Shown here: one piece after another, positions 35,698-44,426 of the stretch
How the letters are laid out: every line of letters starts with the position of its first letter
Numbering within the stretch: the first letter of the stretch is position 1
DNA from: Psychrobacillus sp044762655
GTDB lineage: Bacteria; Bacillota; Bacilli; Bacillales_A; Planococcaceae
NCBI RefSeq assembly: GCF_044762655.1
Contig: NZ_JBIWER010000002.1
Coordinates: 620,001 to 684,000, forward strand
Reading direction: 5' to 3'
DNA: 64,000 nucleotides
Notes under the pieces: model-generated
The model's database searches: none
What the model saw: only the letters and a program-made list of their open reading frames with translations
Told to the model about the DNA's origin: nothing
Position numbers and translations under genes: made by a program

Positions 35698-36174
35698 ATG
35701 AAAAAATGGAAAAAGGAAATTTTACTTGATGTTCCAATAGAATTTGCATGGTGCTACTTTTATGGTGATATTTCAAAAAAGAAAAGAATATTTCCTAAAG
35801 TAGTAGATGAGGAAATCATTAAACAAACCGAACCTATTGTAGGTACTATTATTAAACAAAGCTATCAAAATGGATCTGTTATCGAGCAATATGAAATTAC
35901 GATAAAAAAGTATACGAACGAACCATTCTATAAAGCGATTCAAGAAAACTTTTTACTAAATGATCGCTTTAACATGACGACGGAATATGAGTTAGAGAGT
36001 CAAACTGATAATAAGACAAAATTCATCTATACTTCAATAAACAAACCGAAAAATCCACTGCTGTCTATATTTCAATTGTTTGGTAGCGATGAGATCATTG
36101 TTAACTTTTTGAATAAAGCAAAAATAGCAATCGAAAAGGATTATGAGCAACAGCGCGAAAATACGATAATTTAG
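35698..36174 (+). CDS. SRPBCC/START-like protein
   Basis: 158 residues with the layout of a polyketide-cyclase/START-like (SRPBCC) ligand-binding fold: N-terminal KKEILLDVPIEFAWCYFYGD strand-helix (in part), alternating beta strands, and a long C-terminal helix (NFLNKAKIAIEKDYEQ). Ligand unknown. A weak AGGGTGA site precedes the ATG. It ends at a bidirectional terminator. Confidence 0.65.
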   Translation: MKKWKKEILLDVPIEFAWCYFYGDISKKKRIFPKVVDEEIIKQTEPIVGTIIKQSYQNGSVIEQYEITIKKYTNEPFYKAIQENFLLNDRFNMTTEYELESQTDNKTKFIYTSINKPKNPLLSIFQLFGSDEIIVNFLNKAKIAIEKDYEQQRENTII

Positions 36175-36194
36175 CAGTCCAGTTTAATAGAGAT

Positions 36195-36229
36195 AAAACA
36201 ACTGCCTTTATTTCTTAGGCAGTTGTTTT
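36195..36229. terminator. Bidirectional terminator between SRPBCC and RNase H genes
   Basis: A perfect 13-bp stem AAAACAACTGCCT (36195-36207) with its complement at 36217-36229, T-rich on both sides. Confidence 0.9.
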
Positions 36230-36606
36230 GATACAGCCTCTCGTGCAAGTGCATGAGCTGCTTTGTTTTGATCGTCTGGAATCCATTTGATAAAAAATAA
36301 ATCAAAAGTATCTACTATGGCCAAAATATTGTCTAGTATAGCGGCAAATTCAGCGTTTTTTGCATATCTTTTTTCTACAGCTGCAAATACAATTTGTGAA
36401 TCAGTGCGTGCAGATACAATGGAGGGGGACAGTTTTTTAGCTTCCTCTAAACCCCTTTGTAACGCAATGAATTCGGTCGTGTGATTGGAATATTCTCCGA
36501 TAAACTCACTCACCCTTACTTGATGGCCTTCACCTTTTATGAACACACCAATCCCACTTGGTCCAGGATTCCCAGTAGTAGAGCCGTCAATGTATACTTC
36601 TAACAT
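36208..36606 (-). CDS. RNase HI-family protein (reverse-transcriptase-like)
   Basis: 132-residue RNase H fold. Catalytic acids are visible: Asp7 (YIDGSTTGNPG), Glu45 (NHTTEFIALQRGL), Asp69 (ARTDSQIVF) and an Asp in the C-terminal DDQNKAAHALAREA. It resembles YpdQ/YpeP of Bacillus, stand-alone proteins whose RNA:DNA-hybrid cleavage is variable. The next gene upstream, on the other strand, is a ypeQ homologue, as in Bacillus. Confidence 0.85.
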   Translation of the reverse strand: MLEVYIDGSTTGNPGPSGIGVFIKGEGHQVRVSEFIGEYSNHTTEFIALQRGLEEAKKLSPSIVSARTDSQIVFAAVEKRYAKNAEFAAILDNILAIVDTFDLFFIKWIPDDQNKAAHALAREAVSKQLPKK

Positions 36607-36720
36607 ATGATCACCTTTTTGAAAAATTAATGGATATATCTAGTTTGAATGATTAGATGGATAGTTGCAAAAAAAAGAAACATAATAGTACAATTATGAA
36701 ACAGTGAGGAGAATAGATGC

Positions 36721-36906
36721 ATGAAAAATATAGAGCTTATAAATGAAATTGATTATTTATCAGATACTTATTGTGATGGCTGCTTCGTTCGTAAACAATT
36801 GCGTAAAGAAAGTGGCAAAACGATTGCGTACAGATTTTGTTTAGAACAATGTACGGTTGGTGAAAGTATTAAGCAAATTGGTAGTAAGCTAAAGGGCTCC
36901 AAATAA
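36721..36906 (+). CDS. ypeQ: YpeQ-like zinc-finger protein
   Basis: 61 residues with four Cys in a CDGC...CLEQC pattern (TYCDGCFVRKQLRKE; YRFCLEQCTVGESIKQ), a likely Zn-binding site. It matches the small YpeQ family of Bacillus, of unknown function. GAGGAG precedes the ATG. Its position beside an RNase H gene is conserved in Bacillus. Confidence 0.8.
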   Translation: MKNIELINEIDYLSDTYCDGCFVRKQLRKESGKTIAYRFCLEQCTVGESIKQIGSKLKGSK

Positions 36907-36908
36907 AA

Positions 36909-36922
36909 AAGTCCCACGACTT
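36909..36922. terminator. Short hairpin between ypeQ and the second csp gene
   Basis: AAGTC/GACTT with a four-base loop. On the minus strand it is followed by TTTTTTATTT and could end the csp transcript. Confidence 0.45.
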
Positions 36923-36945
36923 ATATGCCGCAGGAAGAAGCGTTT

Positions 36946-37149
36946 CTATTCGTTTTTTATAACGTTTGCAGCTTGAGGTCCACGGTTTCCTTCAACAATC
37001 TCGAACGTAACTTGTTGCCCTTCATCCAATGCTCGAAATCCTTCACCTTGAATTCCTGTAAAATGGACAAAAACATCTTCTCCATCGTTGTATTCGATGA
37101 AACCATAGCCTTTTTCATTATTAAACCATTTTACTTTCCCCTGTTGCAT
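36946..37149 (-). CDS. csp: Cold-shock protein, second paralogue
   Basis: 67-residue CspA/CspD-type RNA chaperone, with KVKWFNNEKGYGFIE (RNP1) and VFVHFTGI (RNP2). The ATG at 37149 has GGGAGGA eight bases upstream. A strong promoter lies 50 bases further up. It differs from the first paralogue at about a third of positions. Confidence 0.95.
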   Translation of the reverse strand: MQQGKVKWFNNEKGYGFIEYNDGEDVFVHFTGIQGEGFRALDEGQQVTFEIVEGNRGPQAANVIKNE

Positions 37150-37198
37150 AAACGTTCCTCCCTTTAATCCACTGGAATTTCTATAAATGGATACATAA

Positions 37199-37227
37199 AC
37201 TATACTTGAATTGTCAGTCTTCGTCAA
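37199..37227 (-). promoter_or_regulatory. Sigma-A promoter of the second csp gene
   Basis: On the minus strand TTGACG (37227-37222), 17 bases, TATAGT (37204-37199). Close to consensus; implies a short leader of about 45 bases, unlike the other csp gene. Confidence 0.75.
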
Positions 37228-37527
37228 TAATATGTCGAATTTTAGCTTTATTTACAGAAACTATTCAAGTGGCTAGTGAAAAATCTGCAAGAAGCTAACT
37301 ATAAATATTGAGAAAAAAAAGTTCCGTACAAAATGTCCCATTTTAATCCTTTATACTAGTTTTATAGTTGTGTATATAACAGTGCCTTATCCTGCCAGGG
37401 CTTTGGGTCATGGCTAGTGTAAAAGAAATATCATATCCATATAGCCAAATATAAAAGACTAGGAATGAGATTAATCTTTTATCCTAGCCTTTCATCTTTG
37501 ACTGTTATCTATCATTTATCTGAAATT
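37228..37527. other. Gap between csp and the coat cluster
   Basis: No gene seen. A minus-strand terminator for the coat cluster lies at 37455-37492 (TAGGA/TCCTA stem with an inner AGATT/AATCT pair and TCTTTTAT after it). A GC-richer stretch at 37383-37420 has no recognised riboswitch pattern. Confidence 0.5.
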
Positions 37528-37743
37528 CTACTTATCTGTAGAAGATTGGTTATTAAATTTGTTTACTTGCGTTGTCAAATCCTCAACTAATTCCTTTAAT
37601 TGTTGCTTTTGCTGATCTGATAACTTTTTTTTAATGTTGTCTGGATCAATACCATTTCTTCTAAGTGTATCATCCACTAGTAGATCAATTACTTTGTTTG
37701 AAATAGCATTTGGTTTTTCTGGTAAATTGCTCAAATTATTCAC
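37528..37743 (-). CDS. cotW: CotW-like spore coat protein
   Basis: 71 residues. The segment DTLRRNGIDPDNIKKKLSD, followed by QQKQQLKELVEDLT, matches the core of Bacillus CotW (helix, then a KK-SDE/DQ-K segment, then LV-DL). Residues 40-60 are likely coiled-coil. It is shorter than B. subtilis CotW (105). It follows two cotX genes on the same strand, as in cotVWX. The call rests on short similarity plus context. Confidence 0.6.
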   Translation of the reverse strand: MNNLSNLPEKPNAISNKVIDLLVDDTLRRNGIDPDNIKKKLSDQQKQQLKELVEDLTTQVNKFNNQSSTDK

Positions 37744-37930
37744 TCCTTCACTTAGTTTCCGCTCAATAGTAACATATGCAACTTTTGGGAAAATGAGCAG
37801 TATAATGAATAACTATTTCATTAAAGTAACGGATAATTATCTCTGTTATTTGGTCAAAATAAACTTTCCTCTGATACACAGAAATAATCCCCTTAAATTT
37901 TCAACTGTTTTGTATTTGTTGTCGTTAAAA

Positions 37931-38359
37931 CTATAGGATATCTAATTTTGCGACGATTGCTACTAGGATTTGTAGCATAGCTTGGATATTAACAGCCAAA
38001 TCGGTATCCGTAGTTGTCACGGAAATGTTTCTAGATCCTTCGACTATAGTTGTTTGTACGTTTCTTTGTTTTGTTTTAATAAATTGGTTTAGTTCTTGAG
38101 TTACTGCTTTACCTTGTTCAGAATCACCAATAGTAACACTTATTACAGCTGCAATAGCTGCTTGTATTCCTAGTTGTAGTGATATAGCAGCTTGTGTATC
38201 GGTAGAATGTATCTCTACACCTTCCGAATCCTTTACGATAATCCGTTCAAAGGATTGTTGTTTAGTAGACACGGATTGTTTTCCGTCCTGTAGCACATCA
38301 CTTTCATTACCACTGGGATCATCACAATGATCTAAAGCTCTCCATTTTCTTTTCTCCAT
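37931..38359 (-). CDS. cotX: Spore coat protein CotX
   Basis: 142 residues, an insoluble-fraction coat/crust protein. Two halves each end in the CotX motif: VEIHSTDTQAAISLQLGIQ and NISVTTTDTDLAVNIQAML, with the C-terminal ...VAIVAKLDIL typical of CotX/CotV. The N-terminus carries ALDHCDDP, also as in CotX. GAGGTG lies about nine bases before the ATG. Second gene of a minus-strand coat cluster. Confidence 0.9.
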   Translation of the reverse strand: MEKRKWRALDHCDDPSGNESDVLQDGKQSVSTKQQSFERIIVKDSEGVEIHSTDTQAAISLQLGIQAAIAAVISVTIGDSEQGKAVTQELNQFIKTKQRNVQTTIVEGSRNISVTTTDTDLAVNIQAMLQILVAIVAKLDIL

Positions 38360-38387
38360 TGTATTGTTTCACCTCTTTTATTTTTGA

Positions 38388-38894
38388 TTAAAGAATATCT
38401 AACTTTGCAACTAATGCTACCAATACTTGTAACATTGCTTCGATATTTACAGATAAGTCCGTATCTGTAGTAACAATATTGACGTCTTTTGAATTATCTA
38501 CATAAATTTTTTGTTTGTTCGTTTGCTCATCATTAAACTGTTGGAACAATTCTTGTGATACAGCTTGACCTTGAACAGTATCGCCAATCGCTATGCTTAT
38601 AACTAGCGCTATCGCAAGTTGTAAGCCTACTTGCAGGGAGACAGCAGCTTGTGTATCTGTAGATTGAACCGTTACGTTACAAGAGTCTTTAATCCAGATT
38701 AATTCGTCAGACTCCTGATCGACAGATGAAAACTGGCCACCACCTTGAAAGACTGTTTCATCCCCGCTATTACCATTGAAAGACCAACTGTTATTTTCTT
38801 CCTCCTGCTCCCAACGATGATTATTGCATCGTTTGCATTTTTTTGGAGGATCTTCACATGTATACCTACAATGTGTGCATTTCCAATGACTCAT
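38388..38894 (-). CDS. CotX-domain coat protein with N-terminal zinc ribbon
   Basis: 168 residues. Residues 1-30 carry two CxxC pairs (CTHCRYTC; CKRCNNHRW) like a rubredoxin/zinc-ribbon. A Gly/Asn/Glu-rich linker follows, then a full CotX domain with both motifs (VTVQSTDTQAAVSLQVGL; VNIVTTDTDLSVNIEAML) and the same LVALVAKLDIL end as its neighbour. The start at 38894 has GGAG eight bases upstream. Probably a duplicate of cotX that gained a metal-binding tip for cross-linking or metal capture in the spore crust; this role is inference. Confidence 0.8.
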   Translation of the reverse strand: MSHWKCTHCRYTCEDPPKKCKRCNNHRWEQEEENNSWSFNGNSGDETVFQGGGQFSSVDQESDELIWIKDSCNVTVQSTDTQAAVSLQVGLQLAIALVISIAIGDTVQGQAVSQELFQQFNDEQTNKQKIYVDNSKDVNIVTTDTDLSVNIEAMLQVLVALVAKLDIL

Positions 38895-38920
38895 TATATA
38901 ATCTCCTTCCTCATATTTTT

Positions 38921-38961
38921 CCGGTCGCAATAGTTTTACGACCGGTTTTATATAACATATG
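38921..38961 (-). promoter_or_regulatory. Candidate sigma-K -10 and leader hairpin of the coat cluster
   Basis: On the minus strand CATATGTTA (38961-38953) fits the sigma-K -10 form CATANNNTA; no well-spaced -35 was found. The transcript would start near a 7-bp hairpin CCGGTCG/CGACCGG (38921-38927 with 38939-38945) in the leader of the zinc-ribbon cotX gene. Confidence 0.4.
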
Positions 38962-39209
38962 ATCTTTTAAACGAAGGATATAGTTTATCTGACTAGACTA
39001 ATCAAACTATTTAAAGTATGAGATAAATTTTTTTTGCTTTATACGAAAAAGCTAGGGAATATCTGTCCAATTATTAAAATTTAAATTTATTTTATATGTA
39101 CTTAAGTGAAATTGGACTCTAATCCATTAAAATAATTGCAAATAATACAGTCAAAGAGCTTTATTGTATATAATAGAGAGGATGAATCAAACCTGAGGAG
39201 AATTAAGAG

Positions 39210-39842
39210 ATGAATTCCATTAAGAACTGTGAGAATTTAGTCAAAGAAGTGTATATGCATTTCGATGCTAGTCACGACTTTCAACATATAGAAAGAGTAC
39301 GAAGAAATGCTTTTGAAATTGCTGTTACAGAGCCGGCTGCTAATAGAGAGATTATCGAACTTGCGGTATTACTTCATGATGTCAGTGATCCAAAATACTC
39401 AACTGAAGATAAGCAAGAAGAGGATAGAATCATTCAACAATTAAACTTATCAGAAGAAAAAATAGTCCGAGTAAAAGCAGTGATCAAAGCGATTTCCTTC
39501 AATGGTGGTCATGAAGTAGAGGCGGATACGATTGAAGCAAAAATTGTCAGGGATGCGGATCGATTAGATGCAATTGGTGCGGTTGGTATCGCGAGAACAT
39601 TCGCATATGGTGGGGCCAAAGGAAGACGCTTATATAACTCGGAAGAAACACCTAGAGAAAATATGACGGTGGAAGAATATCGCACGAAAGAAACGGCATC
39701 CGTTACACATTTTTATGAAAAATTGTTGAAATTATCTGATGGAATGCAAACAAAAAAAGGCAAAGAACTTGCTATAGAGAGACATGCCTTCATGGAATTA
39801 TTTTTAGAAAACTTACGTAAAGAAACAGGTGAACAGCTATGA
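39210..39842 (+). CDS. HD-domain phosphohydrolase
   Basis: 210 residues. Metal ligands of the HD superfamily are visible: HDFQHIERVRRNA (first His/Asp), LLHDVSDPKY (the HD doublet), and RDADRLDAIGAVGIAR. It resembles the YedJ/YpgQ group, which acts on nucleotides. GAGGAG precedes the ATG. Its stop overlaps the ABC-F gene by four bases. Confidence 0.85.
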   Translation: MNSIKNCENLVKEVYMHFDASHDFQHIERVRRNAFEIAVTEPAANREIIELAVLLHDVSDPKYSTEDKQEEDRIIQQLNLSEEKIVRVKAVIKAISFNGGHEVEADTIEAKIVRDADRLDAIGAVGIARTFAYGGAKGRRLYNSEETPRENMTVEEYRTKETASVTHFYEKLLKLSDGMQTKKGKELAIERHAFMELFLENLRKETGEQL

Positions 39843-41719
39843 GTCATTTAATCATTTCGAATTTAACAAAGACGGTTGGAGAAAAAACTTTATTTGAAAA
39901 TATATCCTTTACAATAAATAACCAAAATAGAGCCGGTTTAATCGGTATAAATGGAACAGGTAAATCTACCTTTCTATCCATTATTGCTGGTGAATTAGAA
40001 GCAGATTCAATTGATCGTGATCATCCGAACAAATATCGCATTGCGTATTTAGAGCAGCAACCAGCTTTTGAAAAAGACGAAACAGTTATTCAAACTGTAT
40101 TTGGTGGAGATTCTCCTATATTAAAAATAAATCGAGAATACGAGGAAGCCTTACTAGCGTTAATGGACAACTCAGATTCAACGGAACTTCAAAATCGGTT
40201 GATGGACCTGCAGCAGAAAATGGACGATTTACAAGCGTGGGACGTCAATTCATTGGCTAAAACTGCTCTAACAAAATTGGGGATAACGCAATTCGAGGAA
40301 TCTATTCTCCATCTTTCTGGTGGGCAGCAAAAAAGAGTAGCGCTAGCGAAAGTGCTTATTGAACCAGCAGACCTATTACTATTAGATGAGCCAACTAACC
40401 ATTTAGACAAAGAATCAACGGATTGGCTACAAGATATGCTTCAAAGAGTAGAAGGTTCTATCATTTTTGTAACACATGATCGATACTTTTTAGATACAGT
40501 TGCAACACATATTTATGAACTCGCAGATAAGACACTATATACGCATACTGGAAATTATGCAGATTATTTAGAGTCAAAAGCATTGCGTGAAGAAATGAAT
40601 GCTGCCTCACAACAAAAGTTGCAAAATTTATATCGCAACGAGTTAAAATGGATTCGAAGAGGGGCCAAAGCAAGGTCCACCAAACAAAAAGCGAGAAAAG
40701 ACCGATTTGAAGAAATAGATGCAAGTATTGACCGGGACAATTCTGCCTTAAATCTAGAGTTGGAAATGGTTACAACTAGACTTGGTAAACAAGTATTAGA
40801 AGGAAAAGGAATCTCAAAAAGATTTGGTACTAAAAACATCGTGGAGGATTTTTCGTTCTTGCTTCAAGCCGGTGACCGGATTGGTATTGTAGGTCCGAAT
40901 GGCGTAGGGAAAAGTACCCTTCTTAAAATGCTTGCTGGGGAAGTCCCGATGGATTCTGGTGAAATAATAAAAGGATCTACCGTTAAGTTAATGCACTTTA
41001 CTCAGCAATTACCAGAGTTGAACCCGCAAACAAGAATGATTGAATATGTTCGTGAATCCTCTGATTTAATAGAAACAGGTTCTGGAGAAAAATTCTCTGC
41101 TGCTCAAATGTTGGAGCGGTTCTTGTTCCCGTTAAATACACATGGTACACAGATTGGAAAACTTTCAGGTGGGGAAAAGAAACGCCTAGTACTTTTAAAA
41201 ATGTTAATGGAGCAGCCCAATGTTCTTTTCTTAGATGAGCCTACAAATGATTTAGATATTCAAACATTATCCGTTCTGGAAGATTTCATGGAATCGTTTC
41301 CTGGTGTAATTATTACCATTTCGCATGATCGTTTCTTCTTAGACCGAATTGCCAAAAAGCTATGGCTATTAAATGGTGATGGTACAGTAACTGAATGGCT
41401 TGGTGTATATTCCGATATGCTTGAAGCACCAAAGGATACTCCAAAAGAAATAGTAGAGCAAATAAAAGTCGAAATACCTGAAAAAGTAGTAAAAGAAAAG
41501 AAAAAGTTTTCGTACAAAGAGCAAAGAGAATGGGAAACTATAGGTCAAGAGATTGAACAAACTGAACAGTTAATAGAGCAATTAGAAGAAAAAATGCAAA
41601 CAGCTGGATCTGATTTTACTTTACTGCAGGATATAACGAATGAGTTAGCAGAAGCAAACGCCAAATATGAGCAACTTATTGAAAGATGGTCCTATTTGGA
41701 AGAAATAGCATCTTCTTAA
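39839..41719 (+). CDS. ABC-F family ribosome-associated ATPase (YfmR/Uup-like)
   Basis: 626 residues with two ATPase halves and no membrane segments. Walker A motifs GINGTGKST and GPNGVGKST, signatures LSGGQQKRVALAKVL and LSGGEKKRLVLLKML, Walker B LLLLDEPTNHLD and VLFLDEPTNDLD. A basic inter-domain linker (WIRRGAKARSTKQKARKDRF, in part) and a C-terminal coiled coil (~540-626) place it near YfmR/Uup, which resolve stalled ribosomes. It is co-transcribed with the HD hydrolase. Confidence 0.9.
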   Translation: MSHLIISNLTKTVGEKTLFENISFTINNQNRAGLIGINGTGKSTFLSIIAGELEADSIDRDHPNKYRIAYLEQQPAFEKDETVIQTVFGGDSPILKINREYEEALLALMDNSDSTELQNRLMDLQQKMDDLQAWDVNSLAKTALTKLGITQFEESILHLSGGQQKRVALAKVLIEPADLLLLDEPTNHLDKESTDWLQDMLQRVEGSIIFVTHDRYFLDTVATHIYELADKTLYTHTGNYADYLESKALREEMNAASQQKLQNLYRNELKWIRRGAKARSTKQKARKDRFEEIDASIDRDNSALNLELEMVTTRLGKQVLEGKGISKRFGTKNIVEDFSFLLQAGDRIGIVGPNGVGKSTLLKMLAGEVPMDSGEIIKGSTVKLMHFTQQLPELNPQTRMIEYVRESSDLIETGSGEKFSAAQMLERFLFPLNTHGTQIGKLSGGEKKRLVLLKMLMEQPNVLFLDEPTNDLDIQTLSVLEDFMESFPGVIITISHDRFFLDRIAKKLWLLNGDGTVTEWLGVYSDMLEAPKDTPKEIVEQIKVEIPEKVVKEKKKFSYKEQREWETIGQEIEQTEQLIEQLEEKMQTAGSDFTLLQDITNELAEANAKYEQLIERWSYLEEIASS

Positions 41720-41743
41720 CTTTACTTACTGGAGGTATGAAGC

Positions 41744-42859
41744 ATGAAAATAGTAACGATTGAACCAACACCAAGTCCAAATACGATGAAAGTTGTCATT
41801 GATCAGGAACTTCCTTTTGGCAAAAGCCATAACTATAAAAAAGACAATGTAGCTGATGCTCCAAAGAAAATCCAAGATATCTTTGCAATTGAAGGTGTTA
41901 AAGGTGTATACCATGTGGCAGACTTCCTTGCGATTGAGCGTATTGCTAAATTCACTTGGGAAACAATTTTAGCAAGTGTGGAAAATGTGTTTGGAGCTGA
42001 CAATACAGAGGCAAGCGACGTAGAAAAACCATTGGAGCACTTTGGAGAAGTATATGTCCATGTGCAGCAATACAAAGGAATTCCACTTCAGGTAAAGGTG
42101 TTCGATAGTGAATCCGAGTCGAGATATGGACTATCAGACCGCTTTATAAAGGCCTTAGATGAAGCAATGGAAGGCGATAAAGAAAACTATATTTTGCTAC
42201 GTAAATGGGTAGATTATGGGGTTCGTTATGGCGATCAAAAGGAAATTGGGGAACAGTTAGTTAAAGAATTGGAAGCAACTTTCCCTCAAAGCAAGCTCGA
42301 CCAACTTATTGCAGATAAAGATGTAAATGAAGAAGATAAAAAACCTATCAGAGTACCATTTACTTTAGAGCAATTCGAAGTGAGTGAATGGGAGCAACGT
42401 TTTCAGTTATTAAACAACTTAATCAATCCTGAAATTGACGATCTACCTATTTTGGAAAAAGCGGTACAAGATGAACAAGTATCAATTAGACGACTAGCTA
42501 CAGTCTACTTAGGACTCATAGAGGATGAAGCAGTTGTACCTTATTTAGAAATTGCTCTGAAAGATAAAAGTTCGGCAGTTAGAAGAACAGCTGGGGATGC
42601 AATGAGTGATTTAGGATTTGAACAATTTGCTGATGCGATGAAGACTGCTCTATTTGATAAAAACAAACTAGTTCGTTGGAGAGCAGCAATGTACTTTTAC
42701 GAAGTGGGCGATACTGATGCACTTCCAGCACTTAAAGAAGCAATGAATGATAAAGAATACGAAGTTAAGCTTCAAGTGCTAATGGCTATTGCTCGTATTG
42801 AAGGTGGCGAGGAAGCAAAAGGATCTGTTTGGAAACAAATGAGTGAAGCAAGAAAATAG
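41744..42859 (+). CDS. CvfC-like protein: NifU-N domain plus HEAT repeats
   Basis: 371 residues. Residues ~1-85 match the scaffold Nfu/NifU N-terminal domain (EPTPSPNTMKVVID; IEGVKGVYHVADFLAIER). The C-terminal ~170 residues are HEAT-like repeats with the RR-AATYLGLI/AVRRTAGDAMSDLG pattern. This is the layout of the conserved virulence factor C family of staphylococci and bacilli. Biochemical role unknown; the domains suggest protein binding linked to Fe-S handling. GGAGG precedes the ATG, and a terminator follows. Confidence 0.85.
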   Translation: MKIVTIEPTPSPNTMKVVIDQELPFGKSHNYKKDNVADAPKKIQDIFAIEGVKGVYHVADFLAIERIAKFTWETILASVENVFGADNTEASDVEKPLEHFGEVYVHVQQYKGIPLQVKVFDSESESRYGLSDRFIKALDEAMEGDKENYILLRKWVDYGVRYGDQKEIGEQLVKELEATFPQSKLDQLIADKDVNEEDKKPIRVPFTLEQFEVSEWEQRFQLLNNLINPEIDDLPILEKAVQDEQVSIRRLATVYLGLIEDEAVVPYLEIALKDKSSAVRRTAGDAMSDLGFEQFADAMKTALFDKNKLVRWRAAMYFYEVGDTDALPALKEAMNDKEYEVKLQVLMAIARIEGGEEAKGSVWKQMSEARK

Positions 42860-42871
42860 AAGTTATTTCAC

Positions 42872-42919
42872 ACGCAAGAAAGTTGTTCGCTATTTTGAAT
42901 AACATTCTTGCGTTTTTTT
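42872..42919 (+). terminator. Terminator after the CvfC-like gene
   Basis: An ACGCAAGAA stem (42872-42880) with its complement (42905-42913), an inner pairing, and a seven-T run. Confidence 0.85.
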
Positions 42920-42983
42920 GAAAAGAAAGAAATTATAATATTTTGTGTTGTTCCTCGAGTAATAGGAATCGGAGGTAGGAAGA

Positions 42984-43394
42984 ATGAGATTAATTGATTC
43001 AAACTTGATCCCACCTCAAATAGAGGAATTGTTGAGTTTTGCCACATCCAAAGAGAAGGTAGAAATGGAGTATCTTTCTTACTTATCAGCGACTAATAGA
43101 TTGTTGTATGGAATGATTATTGAAAATGAAATCGTTGGTTGTATCGGTATAGAGTTTATTTCTTCGAGTAAATGTGAAATAAGGCATATTGCTGTAAGCC
43201 CAAAAAGTAGAAAACAGCAAATTGGTAGTAATATGATTTATTATATTATCGAGAAATTTCAATTAGATACTCTCTTTGCTGAAACAGATAAAGATGCGGT
43301 AGATTTCTATGCATCTATCGGATTTTCTATAACAAGTCTAGGAGAAAAATATCCAGGTGTAGAGAGGTTTCATTGTGTACTAGTAATTTGCTAA
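42984..43394 (+). CDS. GNAT-family acetyltransferase
   Basis: 136 residues with the GNAT fold. Motif A is recognisable as IRHIAVSPKSRKQQIGSNMI (acetyl-CoA pyrophosphate loop) and the C-terminal YASIGFSI as motif B. Substrate unknown. GGAGG lies ten bases before the ATG. Single gene. Confidence 0.8.
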   Translation: MRLIDSNLIPPQIEELLSFATSKEKVEMEYLSYLSATNRLLYGMIIENEIVGCIGIEFISSSKCEIRHIAVSPKSRKQQIGSNMIYYIIEKFQLDTLFAETDKDAVDFYASIGFSITSLGEKYPGVERFHCVLVIC

Positions 43395-43413
43395 TATTAA
43401 AGTAATCTTACTA

Positions 43414-44289
43414 CTACCTTGCCAAAAAATAGTCCAAAACGAATTGCTGAAATAATTTAGCCGCGGGGGAAAGGTATCGATCTTTTACTGCTGCCATCCC
43501 TATCACACGTTCGTATGTAGCATCTTCAATTCTCAATTTAGTCATCCTATCCATTTCTCCTCCATACGGTAAAATGGAATATCCTAGCCCGGAAGCGATA
43601 AAACCTGCAACAGTTGCGACTTCATCCCCTTCAAAAGAGATTATGGGCTCTAAACCTTCAGCTTTGAAAATTTCATCTGTTGTTTTTCGAAGTGCATACC
43701 CTTTTTTCAGACCTATAAATGATTCTTTTGCTATTTCTTTTAGCTGAATGCTGGGACGTGATGCTAGAGGGTGGTTTGCTTCCACTATGACAAATAATTC
43801 ATCTCTCCAAAGTTCTGTCCACTCAATTGGATTTTCGTTTTCCATAGACGCAAGTAGACATAAATCTAAGTTGCCATGTTTTAGTTCTTTCAACTGCATA
43901 TGTGTATGATTTTGTTGAAATTTAAAAGTGATATGTGGATACTCTTTATGAAAAGCACGGATTATATTAGGAACAGTACTGGTACCTAATGTATGTAAAA
44001 ATCCAAGAGATACTTCTCCATGCTCAGGGTTAATAATATGCTGGATTTCCTCTAAACCTTGCTCCATTTCTTTCATAATATTATTGACCCTTAATAAAAA
44101 TAGCTGTCCGTATTTGTTCAAAATGATAGAGCGTCCTTGTCGATCAAATAAAGGAACGCCAATTTCCTGCTCCAAACTTGCGATAGATCTACTTAAAGCA
44201 GGCTGAGAAATAGATAGCATTTCTGCGGCTTTCGTCATATGTTGAATCTTTGCGAGAGTTTGAAAATATTCTAATCGTTGCCATTCCAT
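43414..44289 (-). CDS. LysR-family transcriptional regulator
   Basis: 291 residues. Winged helix-turn-helix at the N-terminus (MTKAAEMLSISQPALSRSIASLE, in part; GVPLFDRQGR) and a periplasmic-binding-like effector domain after ~residue 90. It is divergent from an esterase gene with 137 bases between them, so it is a likely regulator of that gene. A palindrome at 44315-44329 is the probable recognition site. Effector unknown. Confidence 0.92.
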   Translation of the reverse strand: MEWQRLEYFQTLAKIQHMTKAAEMLSISQPALSRSIASLEQEIGVPLFDRQGRSIILNKYGQLFLLRVNNIMKEMEQGLEEIQHIINPEHGEVSLGFLHTLGTSTVPNIIRAFHKEYPHITFKFQQNHTHMQLKELKHGNLDLCLLASMENENPIEWTELWRDELFVIVEANHPLASRPSIQLKEIAKESFIGLKKGYALRKTTDEIFKAEGLEPIISFEGDEVATVAGFIASGLGYSILPYGGEMDRMTKLRIEDATYERVIGMAAVKDRYLSPAAKLFQQFVLDYFLAR

Positions 44290-44314
44290 TCAATCATCCC
44301 TCTTTGGTTTTATC

Positions 44315-44329
44315 ATACCTAAAAGGTAT
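44315..44329. promoter_or_regulatory. LysR-type operator palindrome
   Basis: ATACCT-AAA-AGGTAT is perfectly palindromic in its arms and contains a T-N11-A pattern, the hallmark of LysR-type binding sites. It lies 26 bases upstream of the lysR start in the divergent gap. Confidence 0.6.
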
Positions 44330-44426
44330 CGTATTAATAAGAATAATAAATTATACATTATGAATAGTCAATGCTACTATTAATTCAACAGATTAATACT
44401 TTAATGAAATAAAGGGGATATTCAAG

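Noticed and set aside
36925..37167. 80-residue plus-strand frame
   Set aside because: It is antisense to the second csp gene and has no ribosome site.
37383..37420. Possible riboswitch in a GC-richer stretch
   Set aside because: No known aptamer pattern could be matched, and the nearest gene reads away from it.
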